16,049 nucleotides of DNA, from assembly GCA_946478775.1 (NCBI GenBank), contig CAMLDR010000094.1, positions 1 through 16,049 on the forward strand, given 5' to 3'. The notes beneath the pieces were generated by a model, which searched no databases, had not been told where the DNA came from, and worked only from the letters and a program-made list of their open reading frames with translations. Each line of letters opens with the position of its first letter. The stretch's first letter is position 1. Positions 7,886 to 14,255 of the stretch are shown here, piece after piece. This DNA comes from an uncultured Flavobacteriales bacterium. GTDB lineage: Bacteria; Bacteroidota; Bacteroidia; Flavobacteriales; Crocinitomicaceae. The translations under genes were made by a program, and so were the position numbers.

Positions 7886-8888
7886 GAATTGGAACGGAAA
7901 ACACATTGCAATCAGTCGCGTAGACAGTATTGGCGACGTGCTTTTAACGCTTCCGATCACAGCCTGGCTGAAGGAACAGTTTCCAACCTGCCGCATTACT
8001 TTTTTCTGCCGGAATTACACTGCACCCATTGTAAAATACTACTCTGCCATTGATGATATCGTGAAAGTAGACGATCTTTTCACTTTGCCCAAAAGGGAAC
8101 AGGCAGATGCGATTGAAAGCCTGGGAATTGATGTAGTAGTGCATGTCTTTCCTAAAAAAGAACTGGCAAAAGTGTTCAAAAAGGCAAAAGTTCCCACACG
8201 CATCGGGACTTCTCACCGGCTATTCCATTTGAATACCTGTAACGTAAGGCCCAATTTCACACGAAAAAAATCACCGCTTCATGAGTCGCAACTGAACTTT
8301 GAATTACTGCGTCCGTTTGGATTGACAGAAATTCCATCTTTCGAGCAGCTCAATAAGTACACTTCTCATTTCTCTGTTGAGAAACAAGAACTTCCCGAAG
8401 AATTTGAAAAGCTTTTGACCAAGAAATACGTTGTGCTTCATCCCAAATCCCAGGGAAGCGCAAGAGAATGGCCCATTGAAAAATATACGGAACTCGCAAC
8501 CAGGTTAATCGGAAACGGGTACGAAGTTGTATTTACCGGGACGGAGTCTGAAGGACAACAATTCCGCAGTCTGATCCCTGAAAACGATGTATGTCATGAT
8601 TCAACCGGAAAACTGAGCATCGACCAATTGATCTGGCTGATCAAAAATGCTTCGGCTTTAGTTGCCTGCAGCACAGGACCACTTCACATTGCCGGTTTTC
8701 TCAACACCAAAGCCATCGGACTGTTTTCTCCAAGAATACCCATTCATCCCGGAAGATGGAAGCCTTTGGGAAACCAATCCAAAGCACTGGTATTTGACCC
8801 GAACTGCGAAAAGTGCAGGGAGAAAAAAGAATGCAATTGTATTTCCGAAATCTCCGTAGAAACCGTATTCTCCGAAATCGGCAGCTAA
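7872..8888 (+). CDS. Family 9 glycosyltransferase (heptosyltransferase-like)
   Basis: A 338-residue GT-B fold protein of the ADP-heptose:LPS heptosyltransferase family. The N-terminal signature SRVDSIGDVLLTLPITAWLK lies near residues 15-34. The donor-binding half has VVLHPKSQGSAREWPIEKYTELATRL (187-212) and CSTGPLHIAGF (266-276), where the family usually reads TGPxHxA. A C-terminal cysteine group (Cys312, 315, 321, 323) is common in this family. No ATG is available in frame near the conserved start, so translation must begin at GTG 7872. This overlaps the previous gene by 14 bases and favours translational coupling. It probably adds a heptose or similar sugar to the lipid A core or another glycan on the cytoplasmic face of the inner membrane. 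Donor identity is unproven. Confidence 0.9.
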   Translation: MKENKNWNGKHIAISRVDSIGDVLLTLPITAWLKEQFPTCRITFFCRNYTAPIVKYYSAIDDIVKVDDLFTLPKREQADAIESLGIDVVVHVFPKKELAKVFKKAKVPTRIGTSHRLFHLNTCNVRPNFTRKKSPLHESQLNFELLRPFGLTEIPSFEQLNKYTSHFSVEKQELPEEFEKLLTKKYVVLHPKSQGSAREWPIEKYTELATRLIGNGYEVVFTGTESEGQQFRSLIPENDVCHDSTGKLSIDQLIWLIKNASALVACSTGPLHIAGFLNTKAIGLFSPRIPIHPGRWKPLGNQSKALVFDPNCEKCREKKECNCISEISVETVFSEIGS

Positions 8889-8889
8889 G

Positions 8890-9705
8890 ATGCGTCCGGT
8901 TCTCAGCATATTGATTTACACAAATAGCTGGGTTGCTTTGTGCGTAACAAGCCTGGTCTGCGGCATTGGAAGTTATTTCAGTCTCGATCACCTGCAATTA
9001 TTTGCTATTTGGAGTTTTACAGGAACTGTAAGTGCTTACCAGCTTCACCGTTTATTTCGATTGCGCCATCTGAAACACACCGTTCGTTCAAACCGGCGTT
9101 TGTTGTGGATGCAAAACACTTACCCTTTCCAAATTGGCTGGTTTCTGCTTAACTTTTTCTGCTGTATGGGGAGTATGCTATTCATTCCTTTCAACGAAGA
9201 AACTTTTTTACTGATTGGGTTAAATGCAGTAATCGTTACTCTTTACGCACTTCCGCTTCCCATTATCGGAAACGGTATCCGGCACCTGCCCTTTGCGAAG
9301 AATATCCTGATCTCGGCCAGCTGGCTGCTCATTGTACTCACTCCGTTTGCTTCTGCGAATCGGCTCGACCTATTCACCTGGGAAATTCCCGCACTGGTTT
9401 TTATTGCCGTTTTTGCTCAAATCATTCCCTTCGACAACCGGGACCTGGCTCACGATCCGAAATCCCTTTCTACCATTCCACAGCTGATCGGGGAACAAAA
9501 AGCCCGCTACACCGGATTCATTCTCCTGATTAGTGGACTTGCTCTGCAAACTCATTTACTGGGATTCCACTGGCTGCTTCCGTTTACCCTATTTTGCGGA
9601 GCAGTCGGGCATTTCATCTCGTTCAAAGTCGGTTATCAGCTGCGCCTGGAGTTTATGTGGGAATTGCCGCTTGGTTTGATGGGACTTTGGTTTTTGCTGG
9701 TGTAA
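8890..9705 (+). CDS. Polytopic inner-membrane protein, remote UbiA prenyltransferase-like
   Basis: A 271-residue protein with about eight or nine hydrophobic segments, among them residues 5-27, 34-51, 79-99, 104-125, 136-155, 163-180, 207-222 and 227-245. The only family hint is in the second half: LPFAKNILISASWLL (133-147) followed by FDNRDLAHDPKSLSTIPQLIGEQKA (181-205). That resembles the second aspartate motif of UbiA prenyltransferases and its TLP tail. The first aspartate-rich motif (usually NDxxDxxxD after the second helix) is replaced by SAYQLHRLFRLRH, so prenyl-diphosphate chemistry is doubtful. It starts one base after the family 9 transferase stop and ends the cluster. A role in lipid or glycan carrier handling is only inference from position. 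It may be a degenerate or divergent UbiA member. Confidence 0.7.
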   Translation: MRPVLSILIYTNSWVALCVTSLVCGIGSYFSLDHLQLFAIWSFTGTVSAYQLHRLFRLRHLKHTVRSNRRLLWMQNTYPFQIGWFLLNFFCCMGSMLFIPFNEETFLLIGLNAVIVTLYALPLPIIGNGIRHLPFAKNILISASWLLIVLTPFASANRLDLFTWEIPALVFIAVFAQIIPFDNRDLAHDPKSLSTIPQLIGEQKARYTGFILLISGLALQTHLLGFHWLLPFTLFCGAVGHFISFKVGYQLRLEFMWELPLGLMGLWFLLV

Positions 9706-9745
9706 ATTTCCCCAATTTTTAATCATTATTTAACGCCTTCTTCTA

Positions 9746-9763
9746 CAAGTGGAAACACACTTG
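9746..9763. repeat. Short inverted repeat upstream of the secreted protein gene
   Basis: CAAGTG at 9746-9751 and CACTTG at 9758-9763 are exact reverse complements separated by six bases. No T run follows, so it is not a convincing terminator for the upstream cluster. It ends four bases before a weak -7-like TACCTTCG at 9767-9774, a position that would suit an operator, but a chance match of this size is quite possible. Confidence 0.3.
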
Positions 9764-9798
9764 AACTACCTTCGAAGTGAACAAAAAATAATTCCACT

Positions 9799-10599
9799 AT
9801 GAAAAAATTAGTTACTTACGCAGCAGCTATTTTGCTGACAACTCTGAGCACTTCCTTTGCTCAAAACAACACACAACAGTATCTTGACAACGGTATACAG
9901 ACCGCTGAAAACATTCCACAGGATGTGCAAAATGCATCCAATGCAATTGACAGGCTTGTATATGAGGTTAATGTTGCTGGTAATCCAGATGCAGATGCAT
10001 TTTACACCAGTCTGTTCGTCCTTATCAACCATGTTCAAAACAACGCGGATGACATCGATTACTTCATGGGGCTGGCGCAAAATGAAAGTACCGTATCTTT
10101 TTCAACTGCCCCAGTAAACGGACTTTCGGCTCAGTTGGTAATATTAAATGATGATGTAATCGGATTGACCAGTCAGATCAATGATGCCGTGCTTGAAAAT
10201 CGGTACAATGATGCGAACTCATTGATTCCTAATCTTCGCAATACGATTGCTGCTCAGGCCAGTATCGCTGAAAACATTATCGCTGAAATTGAAGTGATTA
10301 AGCAAATTACAACTGTCTACACCGTAGAAATTCGTCTGGTTGATGCTCAAGGACAAATAACTTATACAAATGACTTGTTCGGGTATTATGCTTACAATCA
10401 GGCTACTGGTGAATACCTTTATCCGGAAGATGAGCGTGATTACAGCTCTAATATCTTCTCTCTACCTGCAGGAACATATACATTCGATTCATTCAACGGG
10501 TATTGGAGCGGAACCAGCTCAACTACCTTAACACTTTCAAATTCACTTGTGAATGAAGATGGCATCATTATCGTGAACCTTGTTTTGTGGTCTGAGTAG
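9799..10599 (+). CDS. Secreted two-part protein of unknown function (266 aa)
   Basis: I do not recognise a family. MKKLVTYAAAILLTTLSTSFAQ is a standard Sec signal peptide with cleavage after Ala21. Residues about 25-170 are rich in Asn, Asp, Gln, Ala and Ile with helical periodicity (for example NGLSAQLVILNDDVIGLTSQ and IAENIIAEIEVIKQI), suggesting a helical bundle. From about residue 172 the sequence changes to beta type with many Tyr, Thr and Ser: TVYTVEIRLVDAQGQITYTN, YLYPEDERDYSS, LPAGTYTFDSFNGYW and TLTLSNS. The LPAGTYTF wording resembles carboxypeptidase-regulatory-like or Cna-B-like beta sandwiches. There are no cysteines and no C-terminal sorting domain. It sits alone, with a 93-base upstream gap and a hairpin terminator 33 bases after the stop, so it is probably its own transcription unit. 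The protein is probably periplasmic or released. Confidence 0.82.
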   Translation: MKKLVTYAAAILLTTLSTSFAQNNTQQYLDNGIQTAENIPQDVQNASNAIDRLVYEVNVAGNPDADAFYTSLFVLINHVQNNADDIDYFMGLAQNESTVSFSTAPVNGLSAQLVILNDDVIGLTSQINDAVLENRYNDANSLIPNLRNTIAAQASIAENIIAEIEVIKQITTVYTVEIRLVDAQGQITYTNDLFGYYAYNQATGEYLYPEDERDYSSNIFSLPAGTYTFDSFNGYWSGTSSTTLTLSNSLVNEDGIIIVNLVLWSE

Positions 10600-10631
10600 T
10601 GGTTCATCCTTCTTTAAGTAGATAATCAAAC

Positions 10632-10662
10632 AAATGGCGGCGGTTTACCTGTCGCCATTTTT
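10632..10662 (+). terminator. Rho-independent terminator after the secreted protein gene
   Basis: AAATGGCG (10632-10639) pairs exactly with CGCCATTT (10653-10660). Further G-C and G-U pairs can extend the stem inward, and the stem runs into a T run at 10658-10662. It lies 33 bases after the stop codon and before the pgk promoter. Confidence 0.8.
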
Positions 10663-10684
10663 CATTTCTGCCCGGCAATTTCAA

Positions 10685-10715
10685 TTTGCTCTTTCCAATC
10701 TTTAACCTAACTTTG
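10685..10715 (+). promoter_or_regulatory. Bacteroidota-type promoter of pgk
   Basis: TTTG at 10685-10688, a 19-base spacer, then TAACTTTG at 10708-10715, an exact TAnnTTTG box. Both elements and their spacing match the primary sigma factor consensus of this phylum. Transcription should start at about 10721-10723, giving a leader of about 15 bases before the pgk ATG. Confidence 0.65.
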
Positions 10716-10737
10716 CGCTAAAATTAAGATTCCGTTA

Positions 10738-11931
10738 ATGGCAACAATAGCAACTTACGATTTTCAAAACAAGCGTGCGTTGGTACGCGTAGATTTTAAT
10801 GTTCCTCTGAACAAAGAAACACTGGAAGTAACTGATGATACACGAATTCGTGCAGCTTTACCAACCATTAAACACATTTTGGAAAACGGGGGAAGCGTGA
10901 TTTTAATGTCACACTTGGGAAGACCGAAAGAAGGTCCGGAAGATAAGTTCTCTTTGCGCCACATTAAGCACAGAATCGAGGAATTATTGGGGAAAACCAT
11001 CAAATTCTCTTCGGATTGTATCGGATCAAGCGCTTTCGAGATGAGTAAAGCCCTGAAACCGGGAGAAGTGTTGTTATTGGAAAATGTTCGGTTTTACAAG
11101 CAGGAGACATCCGGTACGGAGGCTTTTGCTGCAGATTTGGCGAAGCATGGCGATTGTTATGTAAACGACGCCTTCGGAACAGCGCACCGTGCTCATGCTT
11201 CCACAACCGGTGTGGCTAGCTATTTTCCAAACGACAAAATGTTCGGTTTGCTATTGGAAGCTGAAATCAAAAATGTGGACCGCGTTTTGAACAGCGATGA
11301 TAAACCACTGACAGCTATTGTTGGCGGGGCAAAGGTTTCTTCGAAAATTACGATCATTGAACGTTTACTGGAAAAGGTAGACAACCTGATCGTTGGCGGT
11401 GGAATGGCTTATACTTTCGTGAAAGCGCAGGGTGGATCCGTTGGAAGTTCCCTGGTTGAAGATGATTTCCTGGCTACTGCAAATGAGATCCTGGAAAAGG
11501 CCAAGGCCAAGGGAGTGAATTTATACATTCCAACAGATACCATCGTTGCAGATAAGTTCGATAACAATGCAAGTACTCAATTGGTTCCGATCGGAGAAAT
11601 TCCTTCAGGATGGATGGGACTGGACGTTGGGCCAGAATCCATTAAAGCGTGTGCTGAGATCATCGAAGACTCGAAATTGATCTTATGGAACGGGCCGATG
11701 GGAGTTTTTGAGATGAGTAATTTTCAAAAAGGAACAGCTGAAGTGGCCAAAGCGATTGTAAAGGCAACAGAAAAAGGAGCATTTTCACTAATCGGAGGCG
11801 GTGATTCCGTTGCAGCCATTAATCAATTCGGATTAGCAGATAAAGTAAGCTACGTTTCCACAGGAGGCGGAGCCATGCTGGAATATCTGGAAGGAATTGA
11901 ATTACCGGGAATAAAGGCGATTCGTTCTTAG
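10738..11931 (+). CDS. pgk: Phosphoglycerate kinase
   Basis: Pgk transfers phosphate from 1,3-bisphosphoglycerate to ADP, the first ATP-yielding step of glycolysis, in the cytoplasm. The 397-residue length is standard and all signatures are intact. RVDFNVP (17-23), SHLGRP (58-63) and ENVRFY (115-120) belong to the substrate-binding N-domain, as does [13 protein letters not shown] (143-155). GGAKVSSK (196-203), GGGMAYTF and [10 protein letters not shown] (316-325) belong to the nucleotide-binding C-domain, as does GGGDSVAAI (353-361). The ATG at 10738 gives the conserved short N-terminus MATIATYDF. The gene has its own promoter and a strong terminator, so it is a single-gene unit. Composition matches the surroundings. 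Confidence 0.98.
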   Translation: MATIATYDFQNKRALVRVDFNVPLNKETLEVTDDTRIRAALPTIKHILENGGSVILMSHLGRPKEGPEDKFSLRHIKHRIEELLGKTIKFSSDCIGSSAFEMSKALKPGEVLLLENVRFYKQETSGTEAFAADLAKHGDCYVNDAFGTAHRAHASTTGVASYFPNDKMFGLLLEAEIKNVDRVLNSDDKPLTAIVGGAKVSSKITIIERLLEKVDNLIVGGGMAYTFVKAQGGSVGSSLVEDDFLATANEILEKAKAKGVNLYIPTDTIVADKFDNNASTQLVPIGEIPSGWMGLDVGPESIKACAEIIEDSKLILWNGPMGVFEMSNFQKGTAEVAKAIVKATEKGAFSLIGGGDSVAAINQFGLADKVSYVSTGGGAMLEYLEGIELPGIKAIRS

Positions 11932-11955
11932 AATCAGAAAAATATAGACAGAGAG

Positions 11956-11988
11956 TCCCCGTTTTGTAAAGCAGATCGGGGATTTTTT
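11956..11988 (+). terminator. Rho-independent terminator of pgk
   Basis: TCCCCG (11956-11961) pairs with CGGGGA (11977-11982) across a 15-base loop and is followed at once by six T (11983-11988). It begins 25 bases after the pgk stop codon. Confidence 0.82.
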
Positions 11989-12142
11989 ATGAAACCTGTT
12001 CATCTGGAAGAGCAAAATTTTCAGCAGCTGTCAACAGATGCTCATTTGCGTTTCTAAAATCCCGGATTATTTATTCCTTCGAAAAAAATAGCGTTGCATG
12101 ATTCTTTAAATTGTGACAGAATTATGACCAAAAAACCTAAGT

Positions 12143-12748
12143 ATGAAAAAAGCAATCCTACTTATTTTGCAATTGTCTTTAATTGCTCCTTTGTTCAGCC
12201 AGGAAAGTGAAACACCAATTCCGGCAAATCCGATCAAAAACAAACACACCGTTTATGCAGAACTTTTCGGACAGGGTTTTTCCGGATCACTCAATTACGA
12301 CCTGCTTTTCAATTCGGAGAAAAAATGGAAGCGCTCGTTAACTGTGGGAATTATAGCTGTTCCTCGTTCTATTGGATTTGGTGACGGCGCTTACATCGGA
12401 GTTCCTGTTTCTTATAATTGGTTATTTGGAACGAAAAGAAGCTTTTTAGAACTGGGTGTAGGATTAACCACGCAAGTCGGAGAGGGTTCCAGCCTGGAAT
12501 CGTCCCAAAAACGCTTCTCAAATATTTACACCTATTTCACCCCCAAGCTTGGCTACCGTTTTCAGCCATATAAAACAGGCTTGTTCTTCAGAGCTACTTT
12601 GACACCGCACGTTGCGCTGGTAAATACGAACTTCAGCGTTCGGAACGGGAATCTCATGACAGGAAACTCATTCTTTCAAAACGTAATGAACCTGGGTTAC
12701 CGAGCATTTCCATGGTTCGGAGTTAGTTTGGGTTATACCTTCAAATAA
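12143..12748 (+). CDS. Probable outer-membrane beta-barrel protein (201 aa)
   Basis: No named family is recognised. MKKAILLILQLSLIAPLFSQ is a signal peptide with cleavage before Gln20. The mature part shows the alternating, aromatic-rich strands of a small barrel: HTVYAELFGQGFSGSLNYDL, SLTVGIIAVPRSIGF, AYIGVPVSYNWLF, SFLELGVGLTTQVG, YFTPKLGYRFQP, LFFRATLTPHVAL and a last strand FPWFGVSLGYTFK. Gly- and Tyr-rich strands and periplasmic-turn-like spacing fit an eight-stranded porin-like or OmpA-type barrel. The penultimate residue is Phe rather than the last. It is followed after seven bases by a second barrel-like gene and then a cytochrome, with no terminator between, so the three probably form an operon. 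I found no convincing promoter in the 211 bases upstream, which hold the pgk terminator and otherwise nothing clear. Confidence 0.8.
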   Translation: MKKAILLILQLSLIAPLFSQESETPIPANPIKNKHTVYAELFGQGFSGSLNYDLLFNSEKKWKRSLTVGIIAVPRSIGFGDGAYIGVPVSYNWLFGTKRSFLELGVGLTTQVGEGSSLESSQKRFSNIYTYFTPKLGYRFQPYKTGLFFRATLTPHVALVNTNFSVRNGNLMTGNSFFQNVMNLGYRAFPWFGVSLGYTFK

Positions 12749-12755
12749 ACTTGAG

Positions 12756-13613
12756 ATGAAAACTGTATTTATACTTTCATTTTGTCTTGTTTCGATTGGT
12801 TCCTTCGGGCAGCAAAATACAGAGAAGCTTGTTGCGGAAGTTTCACCCGCTACCGTTAGTTTCAATCGTGGCATCCTTTTAAACATACAGGGAAAATTAA
12901 GCTATACATTTAACCGGAATCTTTCAATTACCGCGAGACACAACCAGGAAGTTGCAGGTGGTATGATGAGTGCAGTAGTAGATCCTTCAGAATACAGTTT
13001 CCGGAGAAATTCGCTTTCAGATCTTACATTAGGCATTACCTTGTATAGTTCTCAACTGCCTCGTGTTGACCCTACGGAAGCTCCTTCACGAAGCTGGGTC
13101 CATAAACTATTCCAATTGGAAACGGGCTTGAGCTATTTCAAATTTGCAAATAAAAGACCGGATTACTACACTTACGACACAGATGATCAGGGAAACTATA
13201 AAATAATTAACAGTACCAACAGGCTTTCAGCTTCCCTTGGGTTTTCCTTTATTATCCGTGAAAACAATATCCGGGATCCAAACAATGTAAAGCTTAAAAG
13301 ACAGCACATCTTTTCAGCCGGGGCTTATTATGGGATCAATTATGATCTGCAGGGCTATGTCAAAAAAGATGGGAAAAGTATATCGGAACGAGCTCCAAAA
13401 ATCTACACCTTCGACAGAAGTGGTTATTACATCCGCTACAACTTCCGCCAGCAGCTTAACAAGCATCTCTATCTAGGAACAGATTTGTCCTTTTCAAAAA
13501 TGCCATCTGTAAACTATCAGACCAATCCGGAAATGCCCTTTTTCTTCAGAGGAGGAGAAAGGGAATCATCCGTCCAGATTTATACGGGAATTACGATTGG
13601 CTGGGCTTTTTAG
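12756..13613 (+). CDS. Probable outer-membrane beta-barrel protein (285 aa)
   Basis: No named family is recognised. MKTVFILSFCLVSIGSFGQQ is a signal peptide, cleaved before one of the Gln residues. The mature sequence has repeated amphipathic strands: GILLNIQGKLSYTF, LSITARHNQEV, LSDLTLGITLYSS, LFQLETGLSYFKFA, RLSASLGFSFIIREN, HIFSAGAYYGINYDL, GYYIRYNFRQQLNKHLYLGTDLSFS and VQIYTGITIGWAF. The protein ends in Phe, the usual C-terminal signal for outer-membrane assembly by BAM. It starts seven bases after the previous barrel gene and ends 14 bases before the diheme cytochrome. Cotranscription suggests, but does not show, a shared envelope role. I do not see clear similarity between the two barrel proteins beyond general barrel features. 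Confidence 0.8.
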   Translation: MKTVFILSFCLVSIGSFGQQNTEKLVAEVSPATVSFNRGILLNIQGKLSYTFNRNLSITARHNQEVAGGMMSAVVDPSEYSFRRNSLSDLTLGITLYSSQLPRVDPTEAPSRSWVHKLFQLETGLSYFKFANKRPDYYTYDTDDQGNYKIINSTNRLSASLGFSFIIRENNIRDPNNVKLKRQHIFSAGAYYGINYDLQGYVKKDGKSISERAPKIYTFDRSGYYIRYNFRQQLNKHLYLGTDLSFSKMPSVNYQTNPEMPFFFRGGERESSVQIYTGITIGWAF

Positions 13614-13627
13614 AAGACGCAAATTCA

Positions 13628-13918
13628 ATGAAACACTTTCGACCATCCAAATTTCTGTACCTCTTCTTCGTTGTAATAATCATTTTTGGAACAAATCAAT
13701 GCACCAATAATGATGCACCCAAAATCTTACCCGTAGACGAGGCATACAAACCGGATCAACCCATTGAATTCCCTCATGACCTGCATGCCGGAAAACTCAA
13801 AATCGATTGCAACTACTGTCACAATGATGCCAATGACGGAAAAAAGGAAGGAATTCAAGCAGCAACCATCTGCATGGAATGTCACAAAAAGGTGAACGGA
13901 AACTCTTCCGGAAAATAA
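13628..13918 (+). CDS. Small membrane-anchored or exported diheme c-type cytochrome, ActA-like
   Basis: A 96-residue protein with two heme c sites, CNYCH (61-65) and CMECH (82-86), and extra histidines His50 and His53 in FPHDLH, placed as distal ligands are in multiheme cytochromes. The wording PIEFPHDLHAGKLKIDCNYCH...EGIQAATICMECH closely resembles one heme-pair unit of ActA, the pentaheme subunit of Alternative Complex III, and of class III cytochrome c proteins. ActA itself is several times longer. The N-terminus has a hydrophobic segment at about 9-21 (LYLFFVVIIIFG) followed by Cys25. That cysteine could be a non-canonical lipoprotein site, although Gln at -1 is unusual; otherwise the segment is a membrane anchor or signal peptide. 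It is the last gene of the two-barrel group and ends 16 bases before gatC, transcribed from the other side. The redox partner is unknown. Confidence 0.85.
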   Translation: MKHFRPSKFLYLFFVVIIIFGTNQCTNNDAPKILPVDEAYKPDQPIEFPHDLHAGKLKIDCNYCHNDANDGKKEGIQAATICMECHKKVNGNSSGK

Positions 13919-13934
13919 AGAAGATTAAATCGGA

Positions 13935-14228
13935 TTATTTGTCCAACACTTTCGGAATACGGAAATAGTCGGAATCTCTCTTAGGCGCATTTTTTAATGC
14001 TTCTGTCTGGGTAACGGTTACTTCCGGCTCATCGTCGCGAAGTACATTTACTTCGTCGCTCATGAAGATCAACGGTTCCACGTCATCGGTAGGAATCTCA
14101 GACAATTTGCCCATAAACCCGATGATTTTATCCAAATCCTGGCGGATAGCTACTTTATCATCTCCTTCAAAACGAAGACGCGATAAATGTGCAATGTGAT
14201 CAATTGTTTCTTCTGAAATCTTTTCCAT
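13935..14228 (-). CDS. gatC: Asp-tRNA(Asn)/Glu-tRNA(Gln) amidotransferase subunit C
   Basis: GatC is the small subunit that wraps around and stabilises GatA-GatB in tRNA-dependent amidation. The 97-residue length is normal. The signature N-terminus is EETIDHIAHLSRLRFEGDD, a helix carrying the HLxRL motif. LDKIIGFMGKLSEIPTDDVEP and a tail with NVLRDDEPEVTVTQTEALKNAPKRDSDYFRIPKVL are also classic for GatC. Its partner gatA lies about 8 kb away on the opposite strand, so the subunits are made from separate transcripts. It starts 27 bases downstream of the plsC stop on the same strand, and an exact -7-type box sits in that gap, so it may be transcribed both with plsC and alone. Confidence 0.95.
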   Translation of the reverse strand: MEKISEETIDHIAHLSRLRFEGDDKVAIRQDLDKIIGFMGKLSEIPTDDVEPLIFMSDEVNVLRDDEPEVTVTQTEALKNAPKRDSDYFRIPKVLDK

Positions 14229-14232
14229 GGTG

Positions 14233-14240
14233 CAAAATTA
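14233..14240 (-). promoter_or_regulatory. Candidate -7 box immediately before gatC
   Basis: Read on the minus strand this is TAATTTTG, an exact TAnnTTTG match four bases before the gatC ATG. The same ten bases TAATTTTGCA occur before tatA. No -33 TTG is visible at the right distance. If used, the mRNA would start at or within a few bases of the start codon, that is, nearly leaderless. Confidence 0.35.
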
Positions 14241-14255
14241 CAAAATTTGAACGAA

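Noticed and set aside
11989..12057. Small ATG-started frame of 22 residues just after the pgk terminator
   Set aside because: It starts directly at the end of the terminator T run, has no promoter or ribosome site, and shows no recognisable features. Chance is the better explanation.
13628..13960. Frameshift or truncation of a longer multiheme cytochrome
   Set aside because: No further CxxCH-coding sequence lies downstream in any frame before gatC, and the end of the protein is polar and ordinary. I see no direct sign of damage, so a short intact gene is preferred.
13905..13960. Terminator between the converging cytochrome and gatC genes
   Set aside because: I looked for a hairpin in and around the 16-base gap and found only 4-5 base pairings without T runs.
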